Below, piece after piece: positions 43,793 to 52,406 of a stretch of DNA of 64,000 bases. The translations under genes were made by a program, and so were the position numbers. Location: the NCBI GenBank assembly GCA_001717545.1, contig CP017039.1, positions 186,001 to 250,000 on the forward strand, written 5' to 3'. This DNA comes from Anaerolineaceae bacterium oral taxon 439 (lineage in GTDB: Bacteria > Chloroflexota > Anaerolineae > Anaerolineales > Anaerolineaceae). Position 1 is the first letter of the stretch. The number at the start of each line of letters is the position of its first letter. The notes beneath the pieces are model-generated. The model searched no databases. It was given only the letters and a program-made list of their open reading frames with translations, and was not told where the DNA came from.

Positions 43793-43801
43793 ATGAAACG
43801 G

Positions 43802-43840
43802 GGCGTCCCAATCGTTTCTGAAACTTTTGGGACGCCTTTG
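43802..43840 (+). terminator. Terminator after the ssb-translin unit
   Basis: GGCGTCCCA (43802-43810) and TGGGACGCC (43828-43836) form a perfect 9-bp stem, followed by TTTG. It also marks the border to the AT-rich sugar operon that comes from the other strand. Confidence 0.85.
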
Positions 43841-43883
43841 TTGACTGGATCTCACCTATCGATGCCCTGACATCAGGCGAAGC

Positions 43884-45356
43884 TTATCCCAATTGGGTAG
43901 CCAGCGGATAAAGTTTAAGAAATTGACGAAATCGTTCTTCATACATGGAGGTTAATTTATTGTCAGGTGTGTACCTTTCGGCAGGACAGCTGTCCGTCAG
44001 GTATTCTATGAAGCCTGCGTAATTCTTTTCTTTCCCTAATCCGATTTTACCTGAAACGGATAATGCGATCGCCGGTAAAAAGTCTGCATTGGAAAATACA
44101 ATTAATTCCTGGTTAAGAATATTGGAGAGAATTTTCATCCAGCACATCTCTTTTGTTCCACCGCCGACAACGGTCATTTTCTGAACGGATTTATTTATCG
44201 TTTCTAATCCTTGACGAATCGAAAATGCGACGCCCTCTAACGCTGCCTGAGCTAAATCAGTCTTTGAAGTCGATGCAGAGATACCGGCGAAGAGGCCGCG
44301 AACAGAATTGTTCATGACCGGGAAACGTTCTCCAATAATATATGGAAGGAAAAGCAAACCGTTGCTGCCCGGGGTTCCGTCAAGCAGCAAACGATGAACC
44401 TCATCATAATTAATCGCTCGCTCCTGTGAAGATAAAATTTTACTGATCCATTGATGTACATTGCCTGCGTTTAGAAATGGAACGACGTTTATATAAGTCT
44501 GCGAAGGGATCGCGGCGAGATTGAAAACAGAAGGGTTATCCAGCGGTTTTTCAGACGCGGTTGCGATCCACCCTGTCGTACCGATATTGATATTAAAATC
44601 ATTCGCCGCTATAACCGCGCCTGCCAACGTTGCTGATCCTGCGTCGCCTGAACCAGAAAAGACAAGCGTTCCAGACGAATATCCCGTTTCGATCGAAGCG
44701 CTTTCGATAACTTCGCCCACAATTTCATCAGAAGACGTTACTTTGGGAAGCAAGCTGGAAGAAAAGCCGAATCGATTTATCCATTCAACTTGCCATTCTT
44801 TCGAAAGAATGTCCATTAGCCCAGTTGTGGATCCGGTCGTAATATCGGTTACGCAGTTCCCGGTCAGTTTCCGAATAATAAAGTCTTTTGAACTGAATAA
44901 AACGCAGTCAGTTTGATTAAATACATCAGGCGACATGTCCTTAAGCCATAAAAGCTTCGCAAAGGGCGTAGCTCCATCCATCCTGTTTCCAGTAATTTTT
45001 CGTATTGTTTCTTTTCCAAGGGCGGCGCTGATCTTTTCTGCCTCGCGATTCGCTCTCCCATCAGAATACAAAATTGCGTTCGACGATGGATCGCCATTCT
45101 TCTGAATAGGTATAAGATTTTGCATCTGACCGCTCATAATGATAGCTTCAATTTTATGTTGCGGTTTGGTTCTTACGAACAGATTCGAGATTTCACAAAA
45201 AGCTGTGTACCAGCTGTTCGGGTCCTGCTCACCTTTTTCGTTATGAAAAAAAGTATCGATTCTTCGGCTTTCTGCACGGATAATAGTATTATCCATCCCT
45301 ATCAGTACACCTTTAATAGCGGTAGTGCCAATATCAAAAGTAGCGATACAGTTCAT
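43884..45356 (-). CDS. FGGY-family sugar kinase (xylulokinase-like)
   Basis: A 490-residue carbohydrate kinase. The N-terminal phosphate loop is TFDIGTTAIKGVLIG. The C-terminal half has GTTGWIATASEKPL, the conserved FLPYIIGERFPVMN and ALEGVAFSIRQGLETI. It resembles xylulokinases, but the FGGY family contains many sugars. It is the last gene of the SorC operon, starting directly after the TrpA-like gene ends. It should phosphorylate the imported sugar. Confidence 0.88.
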   Translation of the reverse strand: MNCIATFDIGTTAIKGVLIGMDNTIIRAESRRIDTFFHNEKGEQDPNSWYTAFCEISNLFVRTKPQHKIEAIIMSGQMQNLIPIQKNGDPSSNAILYSDGRANREAEKISAALGKETIRKITGNRMDGATPFAKLLWLKDMSPDVFNQTDCVLFSSKDFIIRKLTGNCVTDITTGSTTGLMDILSKEWQVEWINRFGFSSSLLPKVTSSDEIVGEVIESASIETGYSSGTLVFSGSGDAGSATLAGAVIAANDFNINIGTTGWIATASEKPLDNPSVFNLAAIPSQTYINVVPFLNAGNVHQWISKILSSQERAINYDEVHRLLLDGTPGSNGLLFLPYIIGERFPVMNNSVRGLFAGISASTSKTDLAQAALEGVAFSIRQGLETINKSVQKMTVVGGGTKEMCWMKILSNILNQELIVFSNADFLPAIALSVSGKIGLGKEKNYAGFIEYLTDSCPAERYTPDNKLTSMYEERFRQFLKLYPLATQLG

Positions 45357-46124
45357 TTATTCATCCTTGCCTGGAAGATTTGTCTTAATTTCGCGAATAA
45401 AAGCATACAGCTCGTTCGCCGACAGATTCAGTTTTCTGACCATAGCTGTGCCGACAATGACACCGTCAAAGCCGGCAGCAATTAAATTCGAGGCTTTTTC
45501 GGGCGTGTTGATTCCGAATCCGGCGAATATGTGGCAGCCACCGTTTTTCTTGATCAGGTCCAATAATGGCTTGTAGTCTTCTTCAACGCCGTTCATCCCG
45601 GTTGGCCCTGAATAGAGCTGAAAATAGATCGGATTAAAATGCTCAATTTGCTCCTGAACGGATTCAATTGGCATCTTCGGATTTATGAAGCCGATTACAT
45701 CTATTGGATAGGGATCGATTGATTTTTGAAATTGGATTCGTTCGGAATAGGTCAACTCTGGTAACACGAAGCCATCGGCAAATCTATTTTTTGCAATTTC
45801 CAGATAAAAATCATTTTTCAACAGATCTTCTTTGTAACCCATAATCCATATTGGGCAGTCTAACGTTTCTCTGATTTTGGCCCAGTTGGAAAGATCATTT
45901 CTATTCATCTGCGTTTGCAGGTGGGCTTGTTGGATGATATCACCGTCTAAATAAGGGTGGGACGAAGGATATCCGATTTCAAAAATATCCAGCCCTGCTT
46001 TGACGCAATTAGCCCCGACATCGAGAAATTGGCCAAAAGTCGGGTATCCCGATACCAGGTAGCCTGCAAGAAGCGATTTACTGCGATTTAATAAATTCCT
46101 ATTTCGAATCGATCGAAGCTCCAT
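45357..46124 (-). CDS. TrpA-like TIM-barrel protein in a sugar operon
   Basis: A 255-residue homologue of the tryptophan synthase alpha chain. The catalytic region FEIGYPSSHPYLDGDIIQQA keeps the Glu and Asp that correspond to E. coli Glu49 and Asp60. Later segments YFQLYSGPTGMNGVEEDY and the phosphate-binding FAGFGINTPEKAS with FDGVIVGTAMVRKL match the family. No trpB or other trp gene is nearby. It overlaps the permease gene by one base (TAATG) and abuts the kinase gene. TrpA cleaves indole-3-glycerol phosphate to indole and glyceraldehyde-3-phosphate by a retro-aldol step. In this operon it might cleave a phosphorylated sugar instead (inference). Confidence 0.82.
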   Translation of the reverse strand: MELRSIRNRNLLNRSKSLLAGYLVSGYPTFGQFLDVGANCVKAGLDIFEIGYPSSHPYLDGDIIQQAHLQTQMNRNDLSNWAKIRETLDCPIWIMGYKEDLLKNDFYLEIAKNRFADGFVLPELTYSERIQFQKSIDPYPIDVIGFINPKMPIESVQEQIEHFNPIYFQLYSGPTGMNGVEEDYKPLLDLIKKNGGCHIFAGFGINTPEKASNLIAAGFDGVIVGTAMVRKLNLSANELYAFIREIKTNLPGKDE

Positions 46125-47077
46125 TATTCGGTGCTTCCTTTCCCTAATTTTTGCGCGATTACCGCTAAAATAATTATTGCTCCCGTTAATATATCCTGAA
46201 TATAAGTTGGAACCTGGAGTATGGTTAATCCGTTTGCTAAGATTCCTAAAATTGCGGCGCCGATAAACGTTCCCCATACGTTCGGAACGCTTTCTCTGAA
46301 AACCGTGCTTCCGAGATATACAGCGGCGTAGGAAGAAAGGAAGAAACTATCGCCGCCCGTCGGGTGAGCAGAGCCCAGGCGGCTTGCCATGAGGACGCCG
46401 GTCACTGCGGAAAGCCCACCGCAAAGCGCGAATGCAATTCTTTTATTTCTATTTACGTTAATACCAGAGACTCGCGAGGCTGTTTCATTACCGCCGATTG
46501 CGTAGAGTTTACGTCCAAAAGCGGTATTTCGCATGATAAACCAAAAGATCACGGAAAAAAGCAGCATGATCATTGTTAGGTATGGAATTTGCGTCAGACT
46601 TTTCGAGCCGATAAAGGTAAAAGATTTAGGAATGTTTTGAAAAACTGTTGATCCATCCGTTAGCCAATACGTGAAACCTGCAAGGATAGTGCTCATTCCT
46701 AAGGTTGTAATAAACGAAAGCACGTTGAATTTTGTAACAATCCAACCGTTGACCCATCCAAGAATCAGACAAGCGACGACAGGCACCAGGAAACAAAGCC
46801 AGACTGGAAAACCCGCTACAGCCAGTAACGCTCCGATTACGCCGCCTAAACTCGCTAACGCGCCAATCGATAAATCGAATTCGCCGACGCACATGATCAG
46901 CGTTGCGCCAATTGCTATAATAACTTGAAGTGAGATTTGGCGGCTGATATTGATAAGATTCCTGAAAGTAAAGAAAGCGTCGAGGCGAAGAATACTGAAA
47001 ATTATTATCACCAGAAGGCCCGCAATAATCGTCCCGTAGGTTTGAAGAATATCTGAAGCTGTTGTTTTATTTTTCAT
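46124..47077 (-). CDS. Ribose-type sugar ABC permease (RbsC-like)
   Basis: A 317-residue membrane permease with about nine hydrophobic segments. FDLSIGALASLGGVIGALLA and NPVFxGINVNRNKRIAF-type loop (RVSGINVNRNKRIAFALCGG) are typical of the RbsC/XylH class. It overlaps the ATPase gene by eleven bases and the TrpA-like gene by one. Base composition is AT-rich compared with the rest of the window. Confidence 0.9.
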   Translation of the reverse strand: MKNKTTASDILQTYGTIIAGLLVIIIFSILRLDAFFTFRNLINISRQISLQVIIAIGATLIMCVGEFDLSIGALASLGGVIGALLAVAGFPVWLCFLVPVVACLILGWVNGWIVTKFNVLSFITTLGMSTILAGFTYWLTDGSTVFQNIPKSFTFIGSKSLTQIPYLTMIMLLFSVIFWFIMRNTAFGRKLYAIGGNETASRVSGINVNRNKRIAFALCGGLSAVTGVLMASRLGSAHPTGGDSFFLSSYAAVYLGSTVFRESVPNVWGTFIGAAILGILANGLTILQVPTYIQDILTGAIIILAVIAQKLGKGSTE

Positions 47078-48578
47078 CTTTGCGCCTTTCTTCTTTCCGC
47101 TGATAACAGATTGCCAAAATTTGTCTTGATGTCAGGTTTTCATTCTTCAGACAGGCTTGCGTTTCCCCGTTTACGATAACGACGATATTGTCTGCGATAT
47201 TCAGCATTTCGTCTATATCCGAGGAAACGACGACAATAGCGGCGCCTTGGCCCGCCAGATTGCGAAGAAGGCGATGAATTTCAGATCGTGTTTTGATATC
47301 GACTGCCTGCGTTGGCTCGTCGCATAAAAGAACCTTTGGTTCGGACATTAACGCTTTTGCGAAAACGACCTTTTGTTGATTTCCGCCAGATAATTTGGCG
47401 ACTTGCTGCGCTGGGCCGGTCGTTTTAATCGATAAGGATCTAATTTTTTCTTCAGCGTGGTTCGTTTCATTTTTTTCGTCGACAATCCCGAATCTGGCAT
47501 TCTGATCGATGGTTGACAGAACGATATTTTGTTTTACAGATAGGCTTGTGATTAATGCCTTTCCGCGCCTGTCCTCACTGATAAGAACCAAACCGTTTTT
47601 TAGTGATTGCGCCGGAGAAGGTTTTGGGTATCCTTTTTGGCCTATGGTTATTTTTCCAAAGGCTTTTTCTCGTAAACCGTAGATAGTCTCGAGTGTTTCT
47701 GTTCTGCCGCTTCCTCCCAGACCGTAGATTCCGAGAATTTCGCCTTTCCTGACAGAAAAACTGACGCCTTTTACGATTTTGTCTGCGCTCTTCAGATGAT
47801 CAACAGATAGAAATGTTTCCCCGAAGACTCTATCAGTTCCTTTGGCTTCGCTTACCCAATTGCCTGTCATCAGTGAGATAATTTTTTCCAGGTTGGTATG
47901 GTTTGTTGTTTCGGTTGAAATCAGCTCTCCATTTTTTAAGACTGTAATTCTGTCCGTTAATCTAAATATCTCGTCCATTCGATGCGAAACGTATAAAATG
48001 GAAACGCCGCTTTCCTTTAATTTTTGTATGATCCTAAAGAGAATTGCAGCCTCTTTTTCGGTCAGCGAAGCTGTAGGCTCGTCTAAAATCAACAATTGAC
48101 ATTCAGTCATCATTGCACGAATTATTTCGAGCAGTGTTTTTTGAGGCGGGCTTAATAATCTGGCTGGCGCTCTGAGATTCAGGCTGATTCCTATGCGTTT
48201 TGCGGTCTTGTCGACCCTTTGCTGCATTTTCTCCCAATCCAGGAGGATTCCGCCAAATCGCGTTTCATACGGAAGCCCGAGATAGGCGTTTTCATATCCG
48301 CTAAGAAAGGGAATAAGGTTTCTGTCCTGATGTATAACGTTGATTCCAAGTCTGCGACTCTGCCATGGGGAATGAATTCTGATTTCCTTTCCATTCCACA
48401 GGATTTGGCCAGAGTCAAACCCATAAACTCCAGTCAATATCTTAATTAAAGTTGATTTTCCAGCGCCGTTTTCACCGACAAGGCCATGAATCTCTCCTGG
48501 CATCATTTCAAAATCTACATTTCGCAGAGCATATATCCCGTTGAATTGTTTGTTGATTTTCGCTGTTTTCAATAACAT
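47067..48578 (-). CDS. Ribose-type sugar ABC ATPase (RbsA-like)
   Basis: A 503-residue protein with two ABC domains. The first has Walker A GENGAGKSTLIKIL and Walker B LLILDEPTASLT. The second has the altered Walker A GLGGSGRTETLE, signature LSGGNQQKVVFAKAL and LLCDEPTQAVDI. It resembles RbsA/XylG/MglA. AAGGA lies seven bases before the ATG. Confidence 0.92.
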   Translation of the reverse strand: MLLKTAKINKQFNGIYALRNVDFEMMPGEIHGLVGENGAGKSTLIKILTGVYGFDSGQILWNGKEIRIHSPWQSRRLGINVIHQDRNLIPFLSGYENAYLGLPYETRFGGILLDWEKMQQRVDKTAKRIGISLNLRAPARLLSPPQKTLLEIIRAMMTECQLLILDEPTASLTEKEAAILFRIIQKLKESGVSILYVSHRMDEIFRLTDRITVLKNGELISTETTNHTNLEKIISLMTGNWVSEAKGTDRVFGETFLSVDHLKSADKIVKGVSFSVRKGEILGIYGLGGSGRTETLETIYGLREKAFGKITIGQKGYPKPSPAQSLKNGLVLISEDRRGKALITSLSVKQNIVLSTIDQNARFGIVDEKNETNHAEEKIRSLSIKTTGPAQQVAKLSGGNQQKVVFAKALMSEPKVLLCDEPTQAVDIKTRSEIHRLLRNLAGQGAAIVVVSSDIDEMLNIADNIVVIVNGETQACLKNENLTSRQILAICYQRKEERRKDEK

Positions 48579-48611
48579 GGCCCTGTCCTTAAATTGTGCG
48601 TAAAGAGCAGT

Positions 48612-49559
48612 CTATTCTTTCAGATAATCTGCAACGTTTTTAATCGTGATCAGCTTCGCGGGCGCGTAAATTTCGCCTGGCTCGATCGTTTCATCGTCGA
48701 ACATTTGAATAATTGACGCTGAGATGAGTTCCGCCATGCCTTCGAAATCCTGGGCTACGGTTGCTTTAAGATCTGTTCCGTCAGCGATCATTTGCAGCGC
48801 TTGACTATTCCCGTCGACGCCGGTAATTACAATTTCATCCCGACCAGCGTCCAAGCATGCCTGAGCCGCTCCAATCGCGGGCTCGTCCCAGGCAGCCCAG
48901 ATAGCAGAGATCGATCCTTTTTCAGAATTCGCAAGCAGCAGGTTCTCAACGATTTTTCGTGCGTTTTCAATCGGATTCGGAACTTCAACGTGCTGCTCTG
49001 TAATAAGTTCGATTTCCCCGTTATCTTTAAGCAGGTCGTCCATAGCTTCGCAGCGCTTGACCACGCCTGGATGAGGGCGGTGTGTCAGGGTGATAATCTT
49101 GCCCTCTCCGCTTATTAAATCGTTGACCAAATATTCTCCAATTAATTTTCCCATTGCGTAATTATCGCTGGTTGCGTTGACGGCCATGCCTTCGATAAAA
49201 CCGCTGTCGACGCCAAAGACTGGAATATTTGCTTCGAATGCGGATTCGAGTTGGGCCTCGACCTGAGAGGGATCGACGCTGATGATAACGATCGCGTCGA
49301 CCATAGCCGAGACAGTGTCTTCAATACGGCTCGCAAATTGCGCCATATCGCCCTTTGTATCAACGATCGTTACGATGACGCCAGCGTCTTCTAAACGGTC
49401 CGATAAATAATTGGCCATCTGGTTTGTTGTTACTGAACTCATGTATGGCGTCAGGATCGTAACTTTTTTCCCTTTAGGGCTTCCCATGACTGTGAATACA
49501 TTTGCCAAAAGCAATACAAACGCTAATCCGTATGCGGCTAAAAAATTATTCTTTTTCAT
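48612..49559 (-). CDS. Periplasmic-type sugar-binding protein (RbsB-like)
   Basis: A 315-residue exported binding protein of the peripla-BP-4 family. The signal sequence (KNNFLAAYGLAFVLLLANVF) lacks a lipobox. Mature part: TILTPYMSSVTTNQMANYL, VDAIVIISVDPSQVEAQLES, FGVDSGFIEGMAVNATSDNY and TGVDGNSQALQMIADGTDLK. AAGGAG precedes the ATG. It is the second gene of the SorC operon. The sugar cannot be assigned from sequence. Confidence 0.9.
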   Translation of the reverse strand: MKKNNFLAAYGLAFVLLLANVFTVMGSPKGKKVTILTPYMSSVTTNQMANYLSDRLEDAGVIVTIVDTKGDMAQFASRIEDTVSAMVDAIVIISVDPSQVEAQLESAFEANIPVFGVDSGFIEGMAVNATSDNYAMGKLIGEYLVNDLISGEGKIITLTHRPHPGVVKRCEAMDDLLKDNGEIELITEQHVEVPNPIENARKIVENLLLANSEKGSISAIWAAWDEPAIGAAQACLDAGRDEIVITGVDGNSQALQMIADGTDLKATVAQDFEGMAELISASIIQMFDDETIEPGEIYAPAKLITIKNVADYLKE

Positions 49560-49584
49560 CTTTCTCTCCTTTAGTTTATGGTTT

Positions 49585-50523
49585 TTAATTTAATAGACGT
49601 GCTGCTGTATCCGTATCCGTGATCAGAACGTCTAAATATCCGCTGCTAAGCGATGCTTTAATGGCCTCTGTTTTAGCTATGCCGACACCAATTCCTATTT
49701 TCTTGGCGCTGGAGAGGGTTTGTAATGTTTGCCCGATACTTCGTTTATCTAAGATCGTTTCAATAATTTTTCCATCTTTATCAAGGAAGGAATTGCAAAT
49801 TGCCGCGATAACTCCGCGATTCAACAATTCTTTTCTGTCTTTTTCCGTCCAACGCCCGGCGATTGCAGGCGTTGATGATACGTTGACGTTTCCGATTCCG
49901 AGAAGCGCAATATCGCAGTTTCTTCCGAGTTTAAGGATCGATCTAATTGTTGGTTCGCGCAATAGCGATTCCTTGATCTCGGCGCTTTGAACGATGACAG
50001 GCGCGTTCAGCGCATAATTAATCCCGCCGGTTTTTTCTGCAAATCGTTGGGCGATCGCGTTTGCATGGATTTTAGCGTTCTCTAATCCGAGCCCTCCCAT
50101 TAAAGGAACAATCTCAAGGTTCTTTTTTTGAGATGGGGAAACGTAATCGATTACGGTCGAGATCGTGTTCCCGCTCATGACCCCAATTTTCATCCCGTCG
50201 TTTATCAGGGTTTCGATATGCTCGGCTGCCTGCATACAGAATTTTTCAAAAGTCTGATCGCTCGGATAACCGCTTAGATTGACGACGATCGCGTCCTTTA
50301 AGCTGAACTTTTTAATTAATCCTTGCTCAAGGTTCAATTCAGTTTCGAAAGCGTCATCAATTGTTATTGTTACAATCCCTTTTTCTCTCGCGGCCGAAAT
50401 TATCCGACAAACCTGTGGCCTCGAAATCCCCAGCTTCTCTGAGATTTCTTTTTGGCTAATGTTTGCCAGGTAGTACATCCTGCAAATTTTGAGCATCAGC
50501 TGACGGTTATCCAACATTGTCAT
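49585..50523 (-). CDS. SorC-family transcriptional regulator
   Basis: A 312-residue regulator. The N-terminal helix-turn-helix is YLANISQKEISEKLGISRPQ. The long C-terminal sugar-binding domain (about 55-310) includes KIGVMSGNTISTVIDYV and LLGIGNVNVSSTPAIAGRWT, typical of SorC/DeoR-like sugar sensors. The ATG at 50523 is chosen because AAAGG lies eight bases upstream; a GTG at 50532 is also in frame. As first gene of the AT-rich operon it probably controls its own transcription in response to the phosphorylated sugar. Confidence 0.88.
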   Translation of the reverse strand: MTMLDNRQLMLKICRMYYLANISQKEISEKLGISRPQVCRIISAAREKGIVTITIDDAFETELNLEQGLIKKFSLKDAIVVNLSGYPSDQTFEKFCMQAAEHIETLINDGMKIGVMSGNTISTVIDYVSPSQKKNLEIVPLMGGLGLENAKIHANAIAQRFAEKTGGINYALNAPVIVQSAEIKESLLREPTIRSILKLGRNCDIALLGIGNVNVSSTPAIAGRWTEKDRKELLNRGVIAAICNSFLDKDGKIIETILDKRSIGQTLQTLSSAKKIGIGVGIAKTEAIKASLSSGYLDVLITDTDTAARLLN

Positions 50524-50539
50524 ATGCGACACCTTTAGA

Positions 50540-50567
50540 AATTTATTTCAGCTTAATAATTTATTTC
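50540..50567 (-). promoter_or_regulatory. Direct repeat upstream of the SorC gene, candidate operator
   Basis: Minus-strand GAAATAAATT occurs twice (50540-50549 and 50558-50567), 18 bases apart and 17 bases from the regulator's start codon. Paired, phased sites are usual for SorC-type oligomeric regulators. No clean -35/-10 pair is seen. Confidence 0.45.
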
Positions 50568-50974
50568 CATTCCATCTTACACTTATGCCTCATCCTTGAC
50601 AAGTGATTTTTGTAATGAAAAAGGGAGCGAAGTGTAATATATCCGACTAAGATTATAACAATCTCCCGTCTGCTCCAGCTACTTTTATATCTCGCATTGT
50701 CCGGCAGGCAATACCTTATGTGGCAGGGGGATCATGTCAATAACAAGGGGAAATGTCCCAAAAAAGGGGAACATCAGCGGGAAAAAAGGCTATCGGCAGA
50801 TTAAGAAATCCTGAAGCGGCGATGGGCTTGATCCTGGGCCAAGATAAAAGAAGAATAGCGCCAGGGGGTGTTTCATAGGCGGAGCAGGAAAAACAGATTC
50901 AGGCGAAGACGATCATCTGGCGGAAGCGAAGATCTGGCCGTCAAAAGCCCTGATCACAAGGCAATCGCTTATGA
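50568..50974. other. Intergenic stretch without a supported gene
   Basis: About 400 bases between the SorC operon promoter and the first insertion-sequence fragment. All six frames are broken and I see no RNA gene or strong hairpin. Composition is mixed, as in decayed mobile-element flanks. Nothing else can be supported. Confidence 0.4.
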
Positions 50975-51212
50975 TATAGCGGTTTACCGTCCGGACGGTC
51001 ATGCCTGATTTCACCGCAACACGCTATTTATTACCGCCATGATCCATCAATACTTTAATAACCTGATATTTTTGTTCCTCGTTCATTCGTAGTGATATCT
51101 TTCTCATGTCAGGGAATCCTCCTGCCGTCCATCATGACAAACTGACGTTTATCATGGTAGACGGCAGGACAAATTCCAAAAAACTTCTATGAGACAATAT
51201 CACAGACTTTTC
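50975..51212 (-). mobile_element. ISNCY-like IS fragment, 5' part only (copy 1)
   Basis: The minus strand holds the left end of the element, a hairpin (51120-51169), and the first ~48 codons of a transposase (MRKISLRMNEEQKYQVIKVL, then VRTVNRYI) with an in-frame TAG after GGNK. Homology to copy 2 then stops near 50975. Its left end directly joins the right end of copy 2, so the copies are in head-to-tail tandem. Confidence 0.82.
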
Positions 51213-51216
51213 GCGC

Positions 51217-52188
51217 ATGAATCTCAAAAAAATAACGCGATCTTGAACTGGCGATGAGTCATCTCTTGAATGCGGAGGAAAGAAGCTTGCTTCCAAGGAT
51301 AAGTCTTCGGAGGGATATAACGTTTTTTCGGCACAGGAGGAACAATGACATCAAATTCAGGAGAGGATACAGCATGTTTGCGGATCTCACTCAACGCGAA
51401 GGATTTGGTCGAAAACGTGATAATAGCCGTCGAGTGTTTCCTACCAATCAAAGAAGGCGCCGACGATGGCGCGGGTGGCATTATCGACAGCAAGATGAAG
51501 GACGGACTTGCGTTCCCCGAACCAGAGATGAAAAGAGCCGTCCATTCGGATTTCTTCGCCGAAGTATTTACAGCGCTGCTGACGCGGATGAGCGTCCTCA
51601 AGAGCGATCTGGCGACGGACAACCGTCTCAACTTCGTTTTCAGAGATGGAAGGGGTATCCGTCAGCAATTTAGCTTTTGTGAGCTTTTTTCGAGTAGCCC
51701 TGCGAATATGCGGAGACAGGATATCATTCGCCCAGAGAAGGCGATAGACAGTCGCGTAGGAAACGTCAATGTTCTCGTACTCAGATAGTAAGTCTTTGTA
51801 ATGGGCGAAATTGAATCCAGCATATTTTTCTCGATACAAAGATACAATCAAATCGCTTACTTCCTTGGAGAGAGAATTAGCAGGAGGGCGGTGTCTGTTC
51901 CCATGAACAAACGCCGCTTTTCCTTTACGCTTGTAGGCAGCGATATAGCGGCTTACCGTCCGGACGGCCACACCCAGTTTCAACGCAACACGCTGTTTAT
52001 TATCGCCATGATCCATCGATTCTTTAATAACCTGATATCTCTGTTCCTCGTTCATTCGTAGTGATACCTTTCTCATGTCAGGGAATTGTCCTGCCGCCCA
52101 TCATAGCAAACTGACGTTTATCATGACAGACGACAGGACAATTTCCAAAAAACTTCTATGAGACAATATCACAGACTTTTCACACAGC
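51217..52188 (-). mobile_element. ISNCY-like insertion sequence, internally deleted (copy 2)
   Basis: Most of one element on the minus strand, with its left end near 52188 (GCTGTGTGAAAAGTC). A long imperfect inverted repeat at 52088-52139, of the kind that hides the start of transposase genes from outside transcription, separates that end from the gene. The right end meets copy 1 at about 51213. The gene is inactivated; see the pseudogene entry. Left-end sequence also occurs at 51180-51212 and 63201-63240. Confidence 0.85.
51224..52076 (-). pseudogene. Decayed ISNCY-like transposase
   Basis: The frame from 52076 gives 211 residues: helix-turn-helix domain (MDHGDNKQRVALKLGVAVRT), then the start of the DDE catalytic core, EDAHPRQQRCKYFGEEIRMD followed by GSFHLWFGERKSVLHLAVDN. 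It is broken by TAG at 51441-51443 inside FFDW*ETLDGYYHVFDQIL, whose homology continues past the stop. After about 25 more residues the core is lost by a deletion, and the C-terminal tail reappears as RYIPPKTYPWKQASFLRIQE up to TGA at 51224. Family members are about 400-450 residues, so roughly a third is missing. Confidence 0.85.
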
Positions 52189-52212
52189 ACAAACTAACCG
52201 CATGGGCCATCC

Positions 52213-52241
52213 TTGACAAATCTGTCAAGCTCTCGTACAAT
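52213..52241 (+). promoter_or_regulatory. Promoter of tRNA-Phe
   Basis: Perfect TTGACA (52213-52218) and TACAAT (52236-52241) separated by 17 bases, 26 bases before the tRNA. It sits just beyond the left end of IS copy 2. Confidence 0.85.
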
Positions 52242-52267
52242 AATTAAGTTGTTTGAAAAGACAGCGC

Positions 52268-52340
52268 GCCGAGATAGCTCAGTTGGTAGAGCATACGACT
52301 GAAAATTGTAGTGTCCACAGTTCGATTCTGTGTCTCGGCA
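52268..52340 (+). tRNA. tRNA-Phe (GAA)
   Basis: A 73-nt cloverleaf with acceptor stem GCCGAGA/TCTCGGC and discriminator A, D arm GCTC/GAGC, anticodon loop CTGAAAA giving GAA, and T loop TTCGATT. CCA not encoded. It may be read through into rsmA, 66 bases downstream. Confidence 0.97.
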
Positions 52341-52406
52341 CACTCAGAAACGAGGCGTTCGCTAAAAGGACGCCTTTTTTATTCAGCGAACACGGAACTT
52401 CTCGCC

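Noticed and set aside
50700-50974. Additional transposase or gene remnant upstream of IS copy 1
   Set aside because: I could not extend homology to copy 2 here, and all frames are broken, so no call is made.
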